Below, in pieces: positions 29,298 to 38,517 of a stretch of DNA of 64,000 bases; position 1 is the stretch's first letter; each line of letters begins with the position of its first letter. The stretch covers positions 516,136-580,135 of the forward strand of contig NZ_JACYFC010000001.1 in assembly GCF_014803385.1 (NCBI RefSeq). The letters run 5' to 3'. The position numbers and the translations under genes are program-made. The stretch comes from Marinomonas colpomeniae (GTDB taxonomy: Bacteria > Pseudomonadota > Gammaproteobacteria > Pseudomonadales > Marinomonadaceae). The notes beneath the pieces are model-generated. The model searched no databases. It saw nothing but the letters and a program-made list of their open reading frames with translations, and was not told the origin of the DNA.

Positions 29298-29927
29298 TTA
29301 ATCTCGTGATTCTAATGCTGCCAATAGTGCTTTGCGTTTAAAAATCAAATGCCAGCGTTTACCGCCTAGTTGTCGCCATAACATCGCCGCGCGAATACCT
29401 GACATGAGAATAGCTCGAACTTGATTGGCAATTTGTGGCTGCTGTAAAAAACGACTGTCACCACGGACTTGAATGCGAAACGGTAAAGTACTCAATGTAT
29501 CTTGGTACATACCAGAAATAGAGGCGATCATATTTTCATGTAGAACGCTGTCGTAATGAGCCTTTTTTTGCTCGATCTGAGCTATTTTTGGACCAATGCT
29601 AGACAGCATTTCTGGTGTTTTGGATAGCTTGTTTTCAAGGTGAACTAGGCTAAGTGCATATCTTAGTGTATCTGGATTTACACTGTTTCTGTCTTTACCT
29701 AGCGCTTTTTTTGCGATGTCTCTTCCAGCTGATAGGTTGCTTTGATAGTCCCACTGCCCACCGTATATATCGACAGTAGAATTTGCGTTCACCATTAATA
29801 TGCTATCTATCATAGGTTGTAGGTTGACGTTATCTACTTTCCCTGTTTTTGATAAAATAGACACTAGCTCTGCTGCTTGAAAGATAGCGGATAGGGCTAT
29901 GGCTTGTTCTTTTTCTCTACTACTCAC
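29298..29927 (-). CDS. hflD: High frequency lysogenization protein HflD
   Basis: 209 residues, all-helical. SREKEQAIALSAIFQAAELV at the N-terminus, and VRAILMSGIRAAMLWRQLGGKRWHLIFKRK at the C-terminus, match HflD/YcfC. In E. coli it is a peripheral membrane protein that binds the lambda CII activator; the native role is unclear. It follows mnmA by 62 bases on the same strand, the order kept in many gammaproteobacteria. Confidence 0.93.
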   Translation of the reverse strand: MSSREKEQAIALSAIFQAAELVSILSKTGKVDNVNLQPMIDSILMVNANSTVDIYGGQWDYQSNLSAGRDIAKKALGKDRNSVNPDTLRYALSLVHLENKLSKTPEMLSSIGPKIAQIEQKKAHYDSVLHENMIASISGMYQDTLSTLPFRIQVRGDSRFLQQPQIANQVRAILMSGIRAAMLWRQLGGKRWHLIFKRKALLAALESRD

Positions 29928-29989
29928 GTTATAGGCTCTCTAATGTCTGTCTTTAATTTTCTATTGGTAGAAAAAATGTATGGCTAAAA

Positions 29990-31111
29990 CTATTTGTTAA
30001 AAGCAATATTGATAATGCCGCCGCCCAGACAAACATCGTCAACATAAAAAACAACCGACTGACCTGGTGTGATGGCTCGTTGAGGCTCAACAAAAGACAC
30101 TTCAACTCGTCCGTCTTCTAATTCATAAATGGTACAATCTTGATCTGGTTGGCGGTAGCGGCACTTGGCTTTGCAAGTAAGCGGGAGTGAAGGCTTCTCA
30201 CGGGCCACCCAATCAAAGTTATCTGCTATCAAATGAGTTTTAAATAATGACTCGTGTTGCCCGCCTTGTGTAACAACTAATACATTCCGTGTTAGGTCTT
30301 TTTCAACAACATACCAAGGTTCATCTGGATATTTCGCTAAACCACCAATACCTAAACCTTGGCGTTGACCAATCGTATGGTACATTAAGCCATGATGACG
30401 AGCGATTTTGTCACCATCAAGGGTTTCAATATCACCTGGTTGTGCTGGTAAATACTGTTCTAAGAAATCTTTGAAGCGCCTCTCGCCAATAAAGCAAATA
30501 CCTGTGCTGTCTTTTTTGTTGTGAGTAATTAGACCGAACTCTTCTGCGAGGCGACGAACTTCTGGTTTTTCTAGTTCGCCCACAGGAAAGAGAGTTTGAG
30601 CTAGTTCGTCTTTACCAACAGCATATAAAAAGTAGCTTTGATCCTTGTTACCATCTAATCCTCTTAAAAGAAGCGGTTCACCGTCTTTTTCACCACGACG
30701 CACGTAATGACCTGTTGCAATATAGTCTGCGCTAAGCGCTAAGGCATATTCTAAGAAGGCTTTGAATTTGATTTCTTTATTACACAGAATATCTGGATTT
30801 GGTGTTCTACCCGCTTTGTATTCTTCTAGAAAATGTTCAAATACATTGTCCCAGTATTCTGAAGCGAAATTAGCTGTGTGAAGTGTAATGCCCAACTTGT
30901 CTGAAACTGCTTGGGCGTCAGCAAGGTCATCTTTGGCTGTGCAATATTCTGTGCCGTCATCTTCGTCCCAGTTCTTCATGAACAAACCTTCGACCTGATA
31001 ACCCTGCTGCATCAGAATGAGAGCCGACACAGACGAATCAACGCCACCTGACATTCCAACGATGACTTTTTTTGTGCTATTTGCATTGTTTGCAGCAGTA
31101 CTTTCTTTCAT
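29990..31111 (-). CDS. mnmA: tRNA-specific 2-thiouridylase
   Basis: 373 residues. ATP-pyrophosphatase motif GMSGGVDSS (19-27), catalytic Cys110 ([11 protein letters not shown]) and Cys206 ([12 protein letters not shown]). It installs the 2-thio group at U34 of tRNA-Lys, tRNA-Glu and tRNA-Gln, taking sulfur from the TusBCDE relay; the tus genes are also in this window. Start: an ATG after a short N-terminal tail before the core. It is co-oriented with nudJ upstream and hflD downstream. Confidence 0.96.
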   Translation of the reverse strand: MKESTAANNANSTKKVIVGMSGGVDSSVSALILMQQGYQVEGLFMKNWDEDDGTEYCTAKDDLADAQAVSDKLGITLHTANFASEYWDNVFEHFLEEYKAGRTPNPDILCNKEIKFKAFLEYALALSADYIATGHYVRRGEKDGEPLLLRGLDGNKDQSYFLYAVGKDELAQTLFPVGELEKPEVRRLAEEFGLITHNKKDSTGICFIGERRFKDFLEQYLPAQPGDIETLDGDKIARHHGLMYHTIGQRQGLGIGGLAKYPDEPWYVVEKDLTRNVLVVTQGGQHESLFKTHLIADNFDWVAREKPSLPLTCKAKCRYRQPDQDCTIYELEDGRVEVSFVEPQRAITPGQSVVFYVDDVCLGGGIINIAFNK

Positions 31112-31199
31112 GACCGATAGTTACTCATAAGGCAGTTTTTTAAACAGATTGTTAAAACGAAGAGGCGAGGCCTCAGGTAAACTTAATTGCTTTTATTAT

Positions 31200-31249
31200 A
31201 TCACTTTCTCTTTATCGATAGGGTGAACTATCGATAAAGAGAAAGTGAT
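31200..31249. repeat. Perfect 22-bp inverted repeat at the end of nudJ
   Basis: Arms 31200-31221 and 31228-31249 are perfectly complementary (22 bp) around GGTGAA. The repeat covers the last codons and stop of nudJ (stop 31212-31214) and ends about 90 bases before mnmA starts. No T run follows, so it is not a classical terminator. Confidence 0.85.
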
Positions 31250-31709
31250 CAGATATAAAGGATAAAGGTATAATGGGGTTGCGAAATGAATCTTCAATGC
31301 AGGCTTTGATTAATGGGCTACGATGAGGCAAGGTGGAAATTTCATCATAGGTCAGCCAGTGGCTTGATGCTATATCAGAATCAAGCTCTCGATTTACTTC
31401 TTTTATTGGCTCGCATAAAAAACAAAGTCGATGGTAGGTGTCTGCACCTTTGAAAGGAGTAAAGCCGTACATTCCAAGTAAGCCAATCGGTTTTACAAGC
31501 CAAGCAGACTCTTCTAGAGTTTCTCGGATGACGGCTTCAATAGCGCTTTCGTTATTTTCTATGTGTCCTGCTGGTTGGTTTAGGACGAGTTGACCGTCTT
31601 GCCACTCTTTTACCATCAGGTATTGTGTTTCCTTGAAATTCGGGTCGTCTTTTTTCACCAGAGCCGCGACGGTTAGATGAGGCAGTCTTTCTCTTTTTTT
31701 GCTCTTCAA
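31212..31709 (-). CDS. nudJ: Nudix hydrolase (NudJ-like)
   Basis: 165 residues. The Nudix box GHIENNESAIEAVIRETLEESA (about 48-69) carries the metal-binding REXXEE. NudJ of E. coli is a thiamine/nucleotide pyrophosphatase, and the order rluE-nudJ-mnmA-hflD is the same there. The start is a TTG at 31709 with GAGG about nine bases upstream. The first 158 bases overlap the end of rluE in another frame. The conserved domain begins at about residue 11, so the overlap is real coding on the nudJ side. Confidence 0.87.
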   Translation of the reverse strand: MKSKKRERLPHLTVAALVKKDDPNFKETQYLMVKEWQDGQLVLNQPAGHIENNESAIEAVIRETLEESAWLVKPIGLLGMYGFTPFKGADTYHRLCFLCEPIKEVNRELDSDIASSHWLTYDEISTLPHRSPLIKACIEDSFRNPIIPLSFISDHFLFIDSSPYR

Positions 31710-32280
31710 AACTCATTACCTCTTTTGATAAATCATCGGTTGGCTCAATATGATTCCAGTGACCCACTGGCGTATGGTCTAGGGTGTATGGACCAATAGC
31801 GTAACGTATTAATCTTAGAGTTGGAAAGCCAACCGCCGCTGTCATGCGGCGTACTTGGCGGTTCTTTCCTTCACGAATCTGCAGTGATATCCAACTAGTT
31901 GGAATGTTCTCTCTGTGTCTTACCGCTGGTACTCTTTCCCAAATATCTGGTGTGTTCAGCTTTTCTGCTTGAGCAGGTTTAGTTAATCCGTCTTTTAGTG
32001 CTACGCCTTTTCTGAGTTGTGCTAGGGCATTCTCTGTGATGTTGCCTTCTACCTGAACCCAGTAAGTTTTTGGTAGCTTAAAATCAGGTGAAGCAATGAC
32101 GTGTTGTAATGCGCCTTGGTTCGTTAAAAGCAATAAACCTTCTGAGTCAAAATCAAGTCGTCCTGCAGGGTAGAATTCTGGTGCTTCAATGTAATCGGCA
32201 AGGGTGCTTTTTTCTCCTTCTGCAGAGAATTGGCATAGAACTCGAAAAGGCTTATTAAATAAAATCAAATTGGAAGACAT
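31552..32280 (-). CDS. rluE: 23S rRNA pseudouridine synthase E with a basic C-terminal tail
   Basis: 242 residues. Catalytic aspartate in YPAGRLDFDSEGLLLLTNQG, then ENIPTSWISLQIREGKNRQVRRM and GFPTLRLIRYAIGPYTLD, as in RluE, which makes pseudouridine 2457 of 23S rRNA. The conserved domain ends near residue 178. The following 60 or so residues are lysine/arginine-rich, and about 50 of them are read from DNA that also encodes nudJ. In the neighbouring frame a TAA TGA pair lies exactly where nudJ begins, so the tail may come from an old frameshift. Confidence 0.9.
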   Translation of the reverse strand: MSSNLILFNKPFRVLCQFSAEGEKSTLADYIEAPEFYPAGRLDFDSEGLLLLTNQGALQHVIASPDFKLPKTYWVQVEGNITENALAQLRKGVALKDGLTKPAQAEKLNTPDIWERVPAVRHRENIPTSWISLQIREGKNRQVRRMTAAVGFPTLRLIRYAIGPYTLDHTPVGHWNHIEPTDDLSKEVMSFEEQKKRKTASSNRRGSGEKRRPEFQGNTIPDGKRVARRSTRPKPTSRTHRK

Positions 32281-32342
32281 ATGCTCTATGTGTGATTGGC
32301 TTATGTAGAGAGTATGGAGTGATATTTATTTTCATAAGAAAC

Positions 32343-32371
32343 ATCTTACTCCTCGTAATGAAGAGTAAGAT
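32343..32371 (-). terminator. Possible terminator of cspD
   Basis: Nine-bp arms atcttactc / gagtaagat with an 11-base loop, about 50 bases past the cspD stop. The T run is poor. Confidence 0.35.
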
Positions 32372-32423
32372 AGCAAAGTTGCTCTTAGATAGCGATGTGG
32401 CCTGTGCTGATAAGCTTAATCAA

Positions 32424-32699
32424 CTATGCAGTTTGACGGTTTTTATTTTCATCGTTAGGCGTGGTCTTTTGTGATTGTGCTTCTGGTTGCTCACAAAGAA
32501 TAGGGTTAATATTTATTGCGTGTAGTCCTCTTTCGCCAGGTTCAGTATTAAATGTAACTGTCTGGCCTGCTTTCAGTGTTTTATAGCCTTCAATATTGAT
32601 TGCTGAGTAATGGATGAATAAATCTTCACCGAAATCTTCTGACACAATAAAGCCATAGCCTTTTGCATTATTAAACCACTTCACTGAACCTTGATGCAT
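32424..32699 (-). CDS. cspD: Cold-shock-domain protein (CspD position)
   Basis: 91 residues. An OB-fold cold-shock domain with both RNA-binding motifs: KGYGFI and LFIHYS. The domain ends at about residue 66; the polar tail (PEAQSQKTTPNDENKNRQ) is longer than in CspA and fits CspD-type proteins. It is divergent from clpS-clpA, the conserved position of cspD in gammaproteobacteria, where it inhibits replication in stationary phase in E. coli. Confidence 0.88.
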   Translation of the reverse strand: MHQGSVKWFNNAKGYGFIVSEDFGEDLFIHYSAINIEGYKTLKAGQTVTFNTEPGERGLHAININPILCEQPEAQSQKTTPNDENKNRQTA

Positions 32700-33053
32700 G
32701 AGTCACTCCTTATTCACTCTAATCGTTGTAAACATCGACTTTCAATTTTCCGTGTTATCAAATATGAGCCATGATATGAATACGGTTTTTTTTAAATATA
32801 GGTTTAATTCCTCAGCTTACTAAATAGCTGCAAGTTGTTTTTTATCAATCAGTGCTAGAATTTATTCATTAAATCTAAGACCAAAGATTGATTGCATAAA
32901 TAATGCCCTAATAATGAGAGTAGAAGTCCTTTTTCAATTTGTAAAATTCAAAGGGCAATGAATGGTATATATAGTTAAGAAATATGAAAAATTAAGTGGT
33001 AGTGCGCCGAATTAGGCAAATTACGTAAAAAATTGTAGCCTCAGAGGCATGGG
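32700..33053. other. Divergent promoter region cspD / clpS
   Basis: AT-rich, with no credible coding frame. It must hold the promoters of cspD (leftward) and clpSA (rightward). No clear operator was seen. Confidence 0.5.
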
Positions 33054-33401
33054 ATGATTGTAAACCATAAAATTAGACTAGTATCAGAAGATGAGCAGCA
33101 TGGGAACGTTAATATAGCTATTGCTCCAGAAGAGGTAGAGCTGCAACCGCCTTCAATGTATCAAGTAGTATTGTTTAATGATGACTTTACGCCGATGGAT
33201 TTTGTTGTGTTTGTTTTGCAGAGGTTTTTCTCTATGGATGGGGAGAAGGCGAATCAAGTGATGTTGGAAGTACATCAAAAAGGAAAAGGTGTTTGTGGTA
33301 TTTATCCTTTTGATATTGCAGAGACGAAAGTGGCAATGGTACAACAGTTCGTAGAGCAAAATGAGCACCCTTTAATGTGTGACCTACAAAAGGTCGACTG
33401 A
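33054..33401 (+). CDS. clpS: ATP-dependent Clp protease adaptor ClpS
   Basis: 115 residues. After a variable N-terminus comes the core [24 protein letters not shown], which contains the N-degron pocket residues (NDDFTPM). The rest of the fold ends [12 protein letters not shown]. ClpS binds N-terminal Leu, Phe, Trp or Tyr and hands substrates to ClpA. It is followed by clpA after 20 bases in one operon. The Aat transferase that creates such N-termini is encoded 3 kb downstream. Confidence 0.96.
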   Translation: MIVNHKIRLVSEDEQHGNVNIAIAPEEVELQPPSMYQVVLFNDDFTPMDFVVFVLQRFFSMDGEKANQVMLEVHQKGKGVCGIYPFDIAETKVAMVQQFVEQNEHPLMCDLQKVD

Positions 33402-33421
33402 TTCAGAGTGAGGGAATAGCA

Positions 33422-35677
33422 ATGTTAGATAAAGAACTAGAGCAAACCCTGAATACAGCGTTTAAAGCGGCGCGTGACAAACGCCATGAATTCATGACAG
33501 TAGAGCATTTGTTGTTGGCTCTCATTGAAAATCCTGCTGCATTAAGTGTTTTAAAAGCATGTAGTGTTAATTTAGATGTATTAAGTAAGGAGCTTGAGGA
33601 GTTTGTTAATAGTACAACGCCTTTAATTCCTGTGGATGATGAAGAGCGAGAAGTTCAACCAACACTAGGCTTTCAGCGTGTACTACAACGAGCTGTTTTT
33701 CATGTGCAGTCATCTGGTAAGCGTGAAGTTACTGGTGCAAATGTATTGGTGGCTATTTTCAGTGAGCAAGAAAGCCAGACTGTTTACTTATTAAAGCGGC
33801 ACGGTGTTGCACGTATTGATGTGGTTAATTTTGTTGCTCATGGCATATCTAAGTCAGGTGAATCTTCTTCGCAAGAGGCAGAGCAAGACGAAGAGTCGGA
33901 TGACTCCACAGTTGTGCCATTACAGAAGTTCACGACCAACCTTAATGAAGAGGCGAAAGCTGGAAGAATTGACAAGTTAATTGGTCGAGAATACGAAGTC
34001 GAGCGTGTGATACAGACGCTTTCACGTCGTCGTAAAAACAATCCGTTATTAGTGGGTGAATCTGGAGTTGGTAAAACGGCTATTGCAGAAGGCTTAGCTA
34101 AACGTATCGTTGATGGACAAGTGCCTGATGTGATCGCTGATGGTGTTGTTTATTCTTTAGATTTAGGCGCCTTATTAGCAGGTACTAAATATCGTGGTGA
34201 TTTTGAGAAACGACTTAAGCAATTGTTGGGTGAGTTGAAAAAGCTACCTCATGCAATTTTGTTTATTGACGAAATTCATACCATTATCGGTGCTGGTGCA
34301 GCGTCAGGTGGCGTTATGGATGCGTCAAATTTATTGAAACCGGTGCTTAGTTCTGGTGGTTTGCGCTGTATTGGCTCAACAACCTTTCAAGAGTTTCGAG
34401 GTGTGTTTGAAAAAGATCATGCTTTGGCTCGTCGTTTCCAAAAAATTGATGTTAATGAACCTAGTGTTGATGATACTTACCAAATTTTAAAAGGCATTAT
34501 TGGCTCATTTGAAGAGCATCATAAAATCAAATACGAAGAATCTGCGCTATTGGCAGCTTCTGAATTAGCGCAGCGCTACGTAACAGATCGTCATATGCCA
34601 GATAAAGCTATTGATGTCGTTGACGAGGCTGGTGCATATCAGCGTTTGCAGCCCGAAGAAACGCGTAAATCTGTTATTACGGTGACAGAAATTGAAGATA
34701 TTGTTTCTAAAATTGCTAGAGTGCCAGTGAAGGCTGTCAATTCTGACGATAGGAAAGTGCTGTCAAATCTAGAGCGAAATCTAAAAATGGTGGTGTTTGG
34801 TCAAGATAATGCAATCGACTCTTTGTCAGCGGCGATTAAATTGTCTCGCGCTGGCTTAAAAGCAGAGCAAAAACCAATAGGTTCTTTCTTGATGGCGGGA
34901 CCAACAGGTGTTGGTAAAACCGAAATTACGAAGCAACTAGCGAAGCAATTAGGACTAGAGTTAATTCGTTTTGATATGTCCGAATACATGGAGCGCCATG
35001 CGGTATCTCGCCTGATTGGTGCGCCACCAGGTTATGTAGGATTCGATCAAGGTGGATTGCTTACTGAGGCCGTGACTAAAAATCCACACAGTGTGGTCTT
35101 GCTTGATGAAATTGAAAAGGCACACCCTGAAGTCTTTAACTTGCTTTTGCAGGTAATGGATCATGGTACTTTGACAGATAATAATGGTCGCAAAGCGGAT
35201 TTTCGTAATGTCATTTTAGTCATGACGTCAAACGCAGGCGCAGAAGATTTAGCTCGTCGTTCGATTGGTTTCTCAAGCCAGGACAATTCGACTGATGGTA
35301 TAGAGGCAATTAATCGTACTTTCACGCCAGAGTTTAGAAACCGACTTGATGCCGTTATTCAGTTTCAGCAGCTTGATGAACGCATTATTTTTAATGTAGT
35401 TGATAAGTTTTTGGTTGAATTACAGGTTCAGTTGGACCCTAAAGGTGTGATGCTAGAAGTGTCTGATACTGCGAGGGGGTGGTTGGCAAATAAAGGTTAT
35501 GATCGTCAAATGGGTGCTCGCCCAATGGCTCGTGTTATTCAGGAATATTTGAAAAAGCCTTTGGCGGATCAGATTCTTTTTGGCGGCTTACATGATGGTG
35601 GTCATGTAAAAGTATCATTAGATGAGAAAAGTGATGAACTTAAGTTTGAAGTAATAAAGGAAGCGGTTGTTCACTAG
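33422..35677 (+). CDS. clpA: ATP-dependent Clp protease ATP-binding subunit ClpA
   Basis: 751 residues. N-domain (1 to about 145, repeated Clp_N), linker, AAA-1 with Walker A GESGVGKT at 212-219 and Walker [14 protein letters not shown], and AAA-2 with Walker A GPTGVGKT at 493-500. It lacks the coiled-coil middle domain of ClpB. It unfolds substrates for ClpP, and ClpS directs it to N-degrons. It is second in the clpSA operon, with a strong terminator after it. Confidence 0.97.
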   Translation: MLDKELEQTLNTAFKAARDKRHEFMTVEHLLLALIENPAALSVLKACSVNLDVLSKELEEFVNSTTPLIPVDDEEREVQPTLGFQRVLQRAVFHVQSSGKREVTGANVLVAIFSEQESQTVYLLKRHGVARIDVVNFVAHGISKSGESSSQEAEQDEESDDSTVVPLQKFTTNLNEEAKAGRIDKLIGREYEVERVIQTLSRRRKNNPLLVGESGVGKTAIAEGLAKRIVDGQVPDVIADGVVYSLDLGALLAGTKYRGDFEKRLKQLLGELKKLPHAILFIDEIHTIIGAGAASGGVMDASNLLKPVLSSGGLRCIGSTTFQEFRGVFEKDHALARRFQKIDVNEPSVDDTYQILKGIIGSFEEHHKIKYEESALLAASELAQRYVTDRHMPDKAIDVVDEAGAYQRLQPEETRKSVITVTEIEDIVSKIARVPVKAVNSDDRKVLSNLERNLKMVVFGQDNAIDSLSAAIKLSRAGLKAEQKPIGSFLMAGPTGVGKTEITKQLAKQLGLELIRFDMSEYMERHAVSRLIGAPPGYVGFDQGGLLTEAVTKNPHSVVLLDEIEKAHPEVFNLLLQVMDHGTLTDNNGRKADFRNVILVMTSNAGAEDLARRSIGFSSQDNSTDGIEAINRTFTPEFRNRLDAVIQFQQLDERIIFNVVDKFLVELQVQLDPKGVMLEVSDTARGWLANKGYDRQMGARPMARVIQEYLKKPLADQILFGGLHDGGHVKVSLDEKSDELKFEVIKEAVVH

Positions 35678-35692
35678 TTTTCAAGCAGACAT

Positions 35693-35722
35693 AAAAAAAC
35701 CGGACTATGCCCGGTTTTTTTA
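35693..35722. terminator. Terminator between clpA and infA
   Basis: Stem aaaaaaaccgg / ccggttttttt with a seven-base loop, symmetrical and so able to serve both convergent genes. Confidence 0.85.
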
Positions 35723-35769
35723 TGTCTATTATACCTGTTTGCTATTTAAGTGTTTTTTAAACGCTTAAA

Positions 35770-35988
35770 TTAACGGGCACGATAAACAATACGACCTTTC
35801 GAAAGGTCATAAGGTGTTAGTTCTACTTTTACTTTATCGCCAGTTAAAATACGGATGTAGTTTTTACGCATTTTTCCAGAGATATGAGCAATTACAACGT
35901 GTCCGTTTTCTAATTCAACACGGAACATGGTGTTAGGCAGCGTATCAATGATAGTGCCCTCCATTTCTAAACCTTCTTCTTTTGCCAC
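35770..35988 (-). CDS. infA: Translation initiation factor IF-1
   Basis: 72 residues, the exact standard length, one S1-like OB fold ([21 protein letters not shown], then [19 protein letters not shown]). It binds the ribosomal A site at initiation. It lies between clpA and aat, as in E. coli and Pseudomonas. The upstream region is 224 bases long and probably holds its promoters. Confidence 0.97.
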   Translation of the reverse strand: MAKEEGLEMEGTIIDTLPNTMFRVELENGHVVIAHISGKMRKNYIRILTGDKVKVELTPYDLSKGRIVYRAR

Positions 35989-36212
35989 AATATGTGTCCT
36001 ATGGTGTTAACTAATTATTTAGTAGACGCCGACCATGCATTATTCGAAGGTCTACAGACAAAGGGAAAAAATGTTTCTCTTTTGTCAATTGAACGCCAAA
36101 TTTTCAACTTAAATGTAAATTTAGCGACGTCTGAATTTTGATCGAGCATATTTTGCCTAAAAATACGACGTAAGGCAAACTTAGTTGTGTTTTTATCTAA
36201 GCTATTTTTATG

Positions 36213-36956
36213 CTAAATAGGTTGGTTTTGAGCTTTTTTACCAATACTTATTAGTGCTTTGTTTGTATCTGGGGTAGGAATTAACTGTTCTAGTTTTTTA
36301 CAGAATTCTTTCCTATCTATAATAGTAGCTCCTAAAGACAGTAGATGGTCTGATTCTACTTGGCAGTCTATGAGTTTTATTCCGCAGCTTTCAGCGATGC
36401 TGCAAAATACTTTTAAGGCTATTTTAGATGCGTTAGGCGCTAATGAAAACATAGACTCTCCGAAGAACATGTTACCCATTGCGACACCGTAAAAACCGCC
36501 AGCTAGCTGTCCATCTTTCCATATTTCGATGGAGTGGGCATAACCTAACTTATTTAATTCTGTGTATGCACTTTTTATGTCGTCCGATATCCATGTGCCT
36601 TCCTTATCTGCTCGTAAGGCTGAGCAATGAGCAATAACGGCTTCAAACTTCTTGTTGATGGAAAAAGTCCATACGTTTTTTTTAATGGATTTTTTAAGTG
36701 ATGTTGATAAATGGAAGTGTTTGGGGTGAATAACGCACCTTTGTTCAGGATGCCACCATAAAATTGGATCGGGATCGCTAAACCAAGGGAAAAAGCCTTT
36801 GCTGTATAAATGTATTAACCGTGTGGAGGATAGGTCTCCACCAACAGCAGATAAGCCTTCAGGGTCTTGTAGTGTGTCGTCTGGGTTTGGTGTGTCATAA
36901 GGTGATTCTGAAAGTAGTATAAGTCTTGGTTCATTGCTTTTGGTGCTATCAGTCAT
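36213..36956 (-). CDS. aat: Leucyl/phenylalanyl-tRNA--protein transferase
   Basis: 247 residues. Family blocks are GLSAVGGDLSSTRLIHLYSKGFFPWFSD, WWHPEQRCVI, and GGFYGVAMGNMFFGESMFS. It adds Leu or Phe from tRNA to proteins with basic N-termini, creating N-degrons for ClpS-ClpAP. In Pseudomonas an arginyl/leucyl transferase gene (bpt/ate) lies between infA and aat. Here the 220 bases between them hold no gene, so only the Aat branch is seen. Confidence 0.95.
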   Translation of the reverse strand: MTDSTKSNEPRLILLSESPYDTPNPDDTLQDPEGLSAVGGDLSSTRLIHLYSKGFFPWFSDPDPILWWHPEQRCVIHPKHFHLSTSLKKSIKKNVWTFSINKKFEAVIAHCSALRADKEGTWISDDIKSAYTELNKLGYAHSIEIWKDGQLAGGFYGVAMGNMFFGESMFSLAPNASKIALKVFCSIAESCGIKLIDCQVESDHLLSLGATIIDRKEFCKKLEQLIPTPDTNKALISIGKKAQNQPI

Positions 36957-37491
36957 ATGTCATTTACTTTTTCAATAATTTCATTTTTCAATTGTAATTT
37001 TTTTAAGCATAAAAGGCGATCTAGAGGCTTATTGTTTGTTATAAAGTAGATAGTAAGTGTGTGGTGTTTACTTTTTTTGATGTTTAGGGTATAGGTCCTA
37101 AAAAAACTAAGAAACTTACAATTAATTGACGCAATGATGTGATTAATTATATATTATATGCATAATAAAGTGTAAGTGAGTGTGTGTTTTTACTTGGTTT
37201 GAATCTTTTTGATGGAAAAATGATCAAAAATGTAAAAAAAAAGTTAAAAAGTGCAAACGAACACTTGACCAGTAGGTGAGAGTTTAGGTTTAATTGAGTT
37301 AGTCCTAAACTGTGCTTTGTAAATACGATGTTAGGAACTACAGGATGCTTTACTTTTTTGATGTTTGTCATGAAAGTGAAACTGATTAGTTTTAAGATAT
37401 GGAAATCGTTAATTACAGCGTTTTCTAGTTAGATAAGCTAAATCGAATGGGTCTACAAGGCCATATTATATAATTTAAAGGGGAATTTTGA
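36957..37491. other. Long AT-rich upstream region of the porin-like gene
   Basis: 535 bases with no coding signal that I trust. A sigma-70-like promoter, TTGACC at 37265 and TTTAAT at 37289 (18-base spacer), points to the porin gene and would leave a leader of about 190 bases. Inside it, agtttagg / cctaaact (37281-37311) could form a hairpin. Confidence 0.45.
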
Positions 37492-38358
37492 ATGAAAGCG
37501 ATTAAACTTGCTTCTATCTTCGCGGTATCTGCTGTTGCGGCTGCTGTATCTACAACAACTCTAGCTGCTGAGCCTGTTTTTAAAGGTACTGCTGGTCTTG
37601 AGTACAAAGCATTCGCTGACGATGCTGGTACAGATGCTGCAAACTCACAAGGTGAAGTTAACATCATCGGTGATACTGGTCTTGTTTATTTCGATCTAGA
37701 CATGGAAGGTGCTACAACTTCTTCTGATGGCGGCTTTGACTTAGACGAAATCTACGTTAAAACTGGCGCTGTTATGTTTGGTGATTTTGACGGTTCTCTT
37801 GCAGATGCTGCAGCATTTAGTGCTGGCGTTGAAGAAGATAACGATGATGCTAAAGAAGATCTAGGTGATGATCTAGCGATTCGTTACGCTGTATCTGATT
37901 CACTAACAATTGCTGCTGAAATTGCAGAGGGTGACAGTACTGGTACTGCATCTTTCGCTTTTGAAACTCAAGTAGATATCGCTACTATTGGTGTATCTGG
38001 TGCTTACAAATTCACTAGTGACATTGATAACGTAATCTTAACTTTAGGTGTTAGCGTTCCTGTAGGCGATATGCTTTCTGTTTCTGCTTTCTACCAAGGT
38101 GGTTCACTTGCTGATGCTGATGTTAGTAACATTGGTTTAGGTCTAGATCTTGCTATTACAGAAGAGTTTACTGCTGCACTACAGCATTACTCTCAAGAAG
38201 GTGAGTCTGCTGTAGGTACTGATTACGCAGATCAAGGTGTTACTGAAGCAACTCTTAATTACCAGCCAGGTGATATTCGTTACTACTTCTCTTACGTAGA
38301 TTACGAAGCTGATGCAACTGCAGATTACTCTGTAGTTGGTGCTGAAGCTTCTTTCTAA
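37492..38358 (+). CDS. Porin-like outer-membrane beta-barrel protein
   Basis: 288 residues. Signal peptide about 1-25 (ending TTLA), then alternating strands, many Asp/Gly/Ala residues in loops, and a C-terminal phenylalanine (VVGAEASF), the usual assembly signal of outer-membrane barrels. Aromatic-rich terminal strands (DIRYYFSYVDYEA) also fit. It resembles small Gram-negative porins in architecture; the solute is unknown. The coding is unusually uniform in codon use, suggesting high expression (inference). A long leader precedes it and a strong terminator follows. Confidence 0.85.
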   Translation: MKAIKLASIFAVSAVAAAVSTTTLAAEPVFKGTAGLEYKAFADDAGTDAANSQGEVNIIGDTGLVYFDLDMEGATTSSDGGFDLDEIYVKTGAVMFGDFDGSLADAAAFSAGVEEDNDDAKEDLGDDLAIRYAVSDSLTIAAEIAEGDSTGTASFAFETQVDIATIGVSGAYKFTSDIDNVILTLGVSVPVGDMLSVSAFYQGGSLADADVSNIGLGLDLAITEEFTAALQHYSQEGESAVGTDYADQGVTEATLNYQPGDIRYYFSYVDYEADATADYSVVGAEASF

Positions 38359-38408
38359 GACTTTTCTTTATAGACTTTTGTCTTAAAAGATTTTCTTAGC
38401 GTAAAGCG

Positions 38409-38438
38409 AAAGCCAGCCCTTTGGGCTGGCTTTTTTTA
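38409..38438 (+). terminator. Terminator after the porin-like gene
   Basis: Stem aaagccagccc / gggctggcttt with a T tract of seven. Confidence 0.9.
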
Positions 38439-38517
38439 TGGTAAGATGGGCAAACTTGTGACTCCGTGTTTTGGAGCATGTATTTGTCTTGATTAGCATA
38501 AAATAGGAAGACGCGTT

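Noticed and set aside
37140-37175. dif-like AT-rich palindromic stretch near ftsK
   Set aside because: It resembles the XerCD site only in AT-richness and lacks the conserved 11-bp arms around a 6-bp centre.
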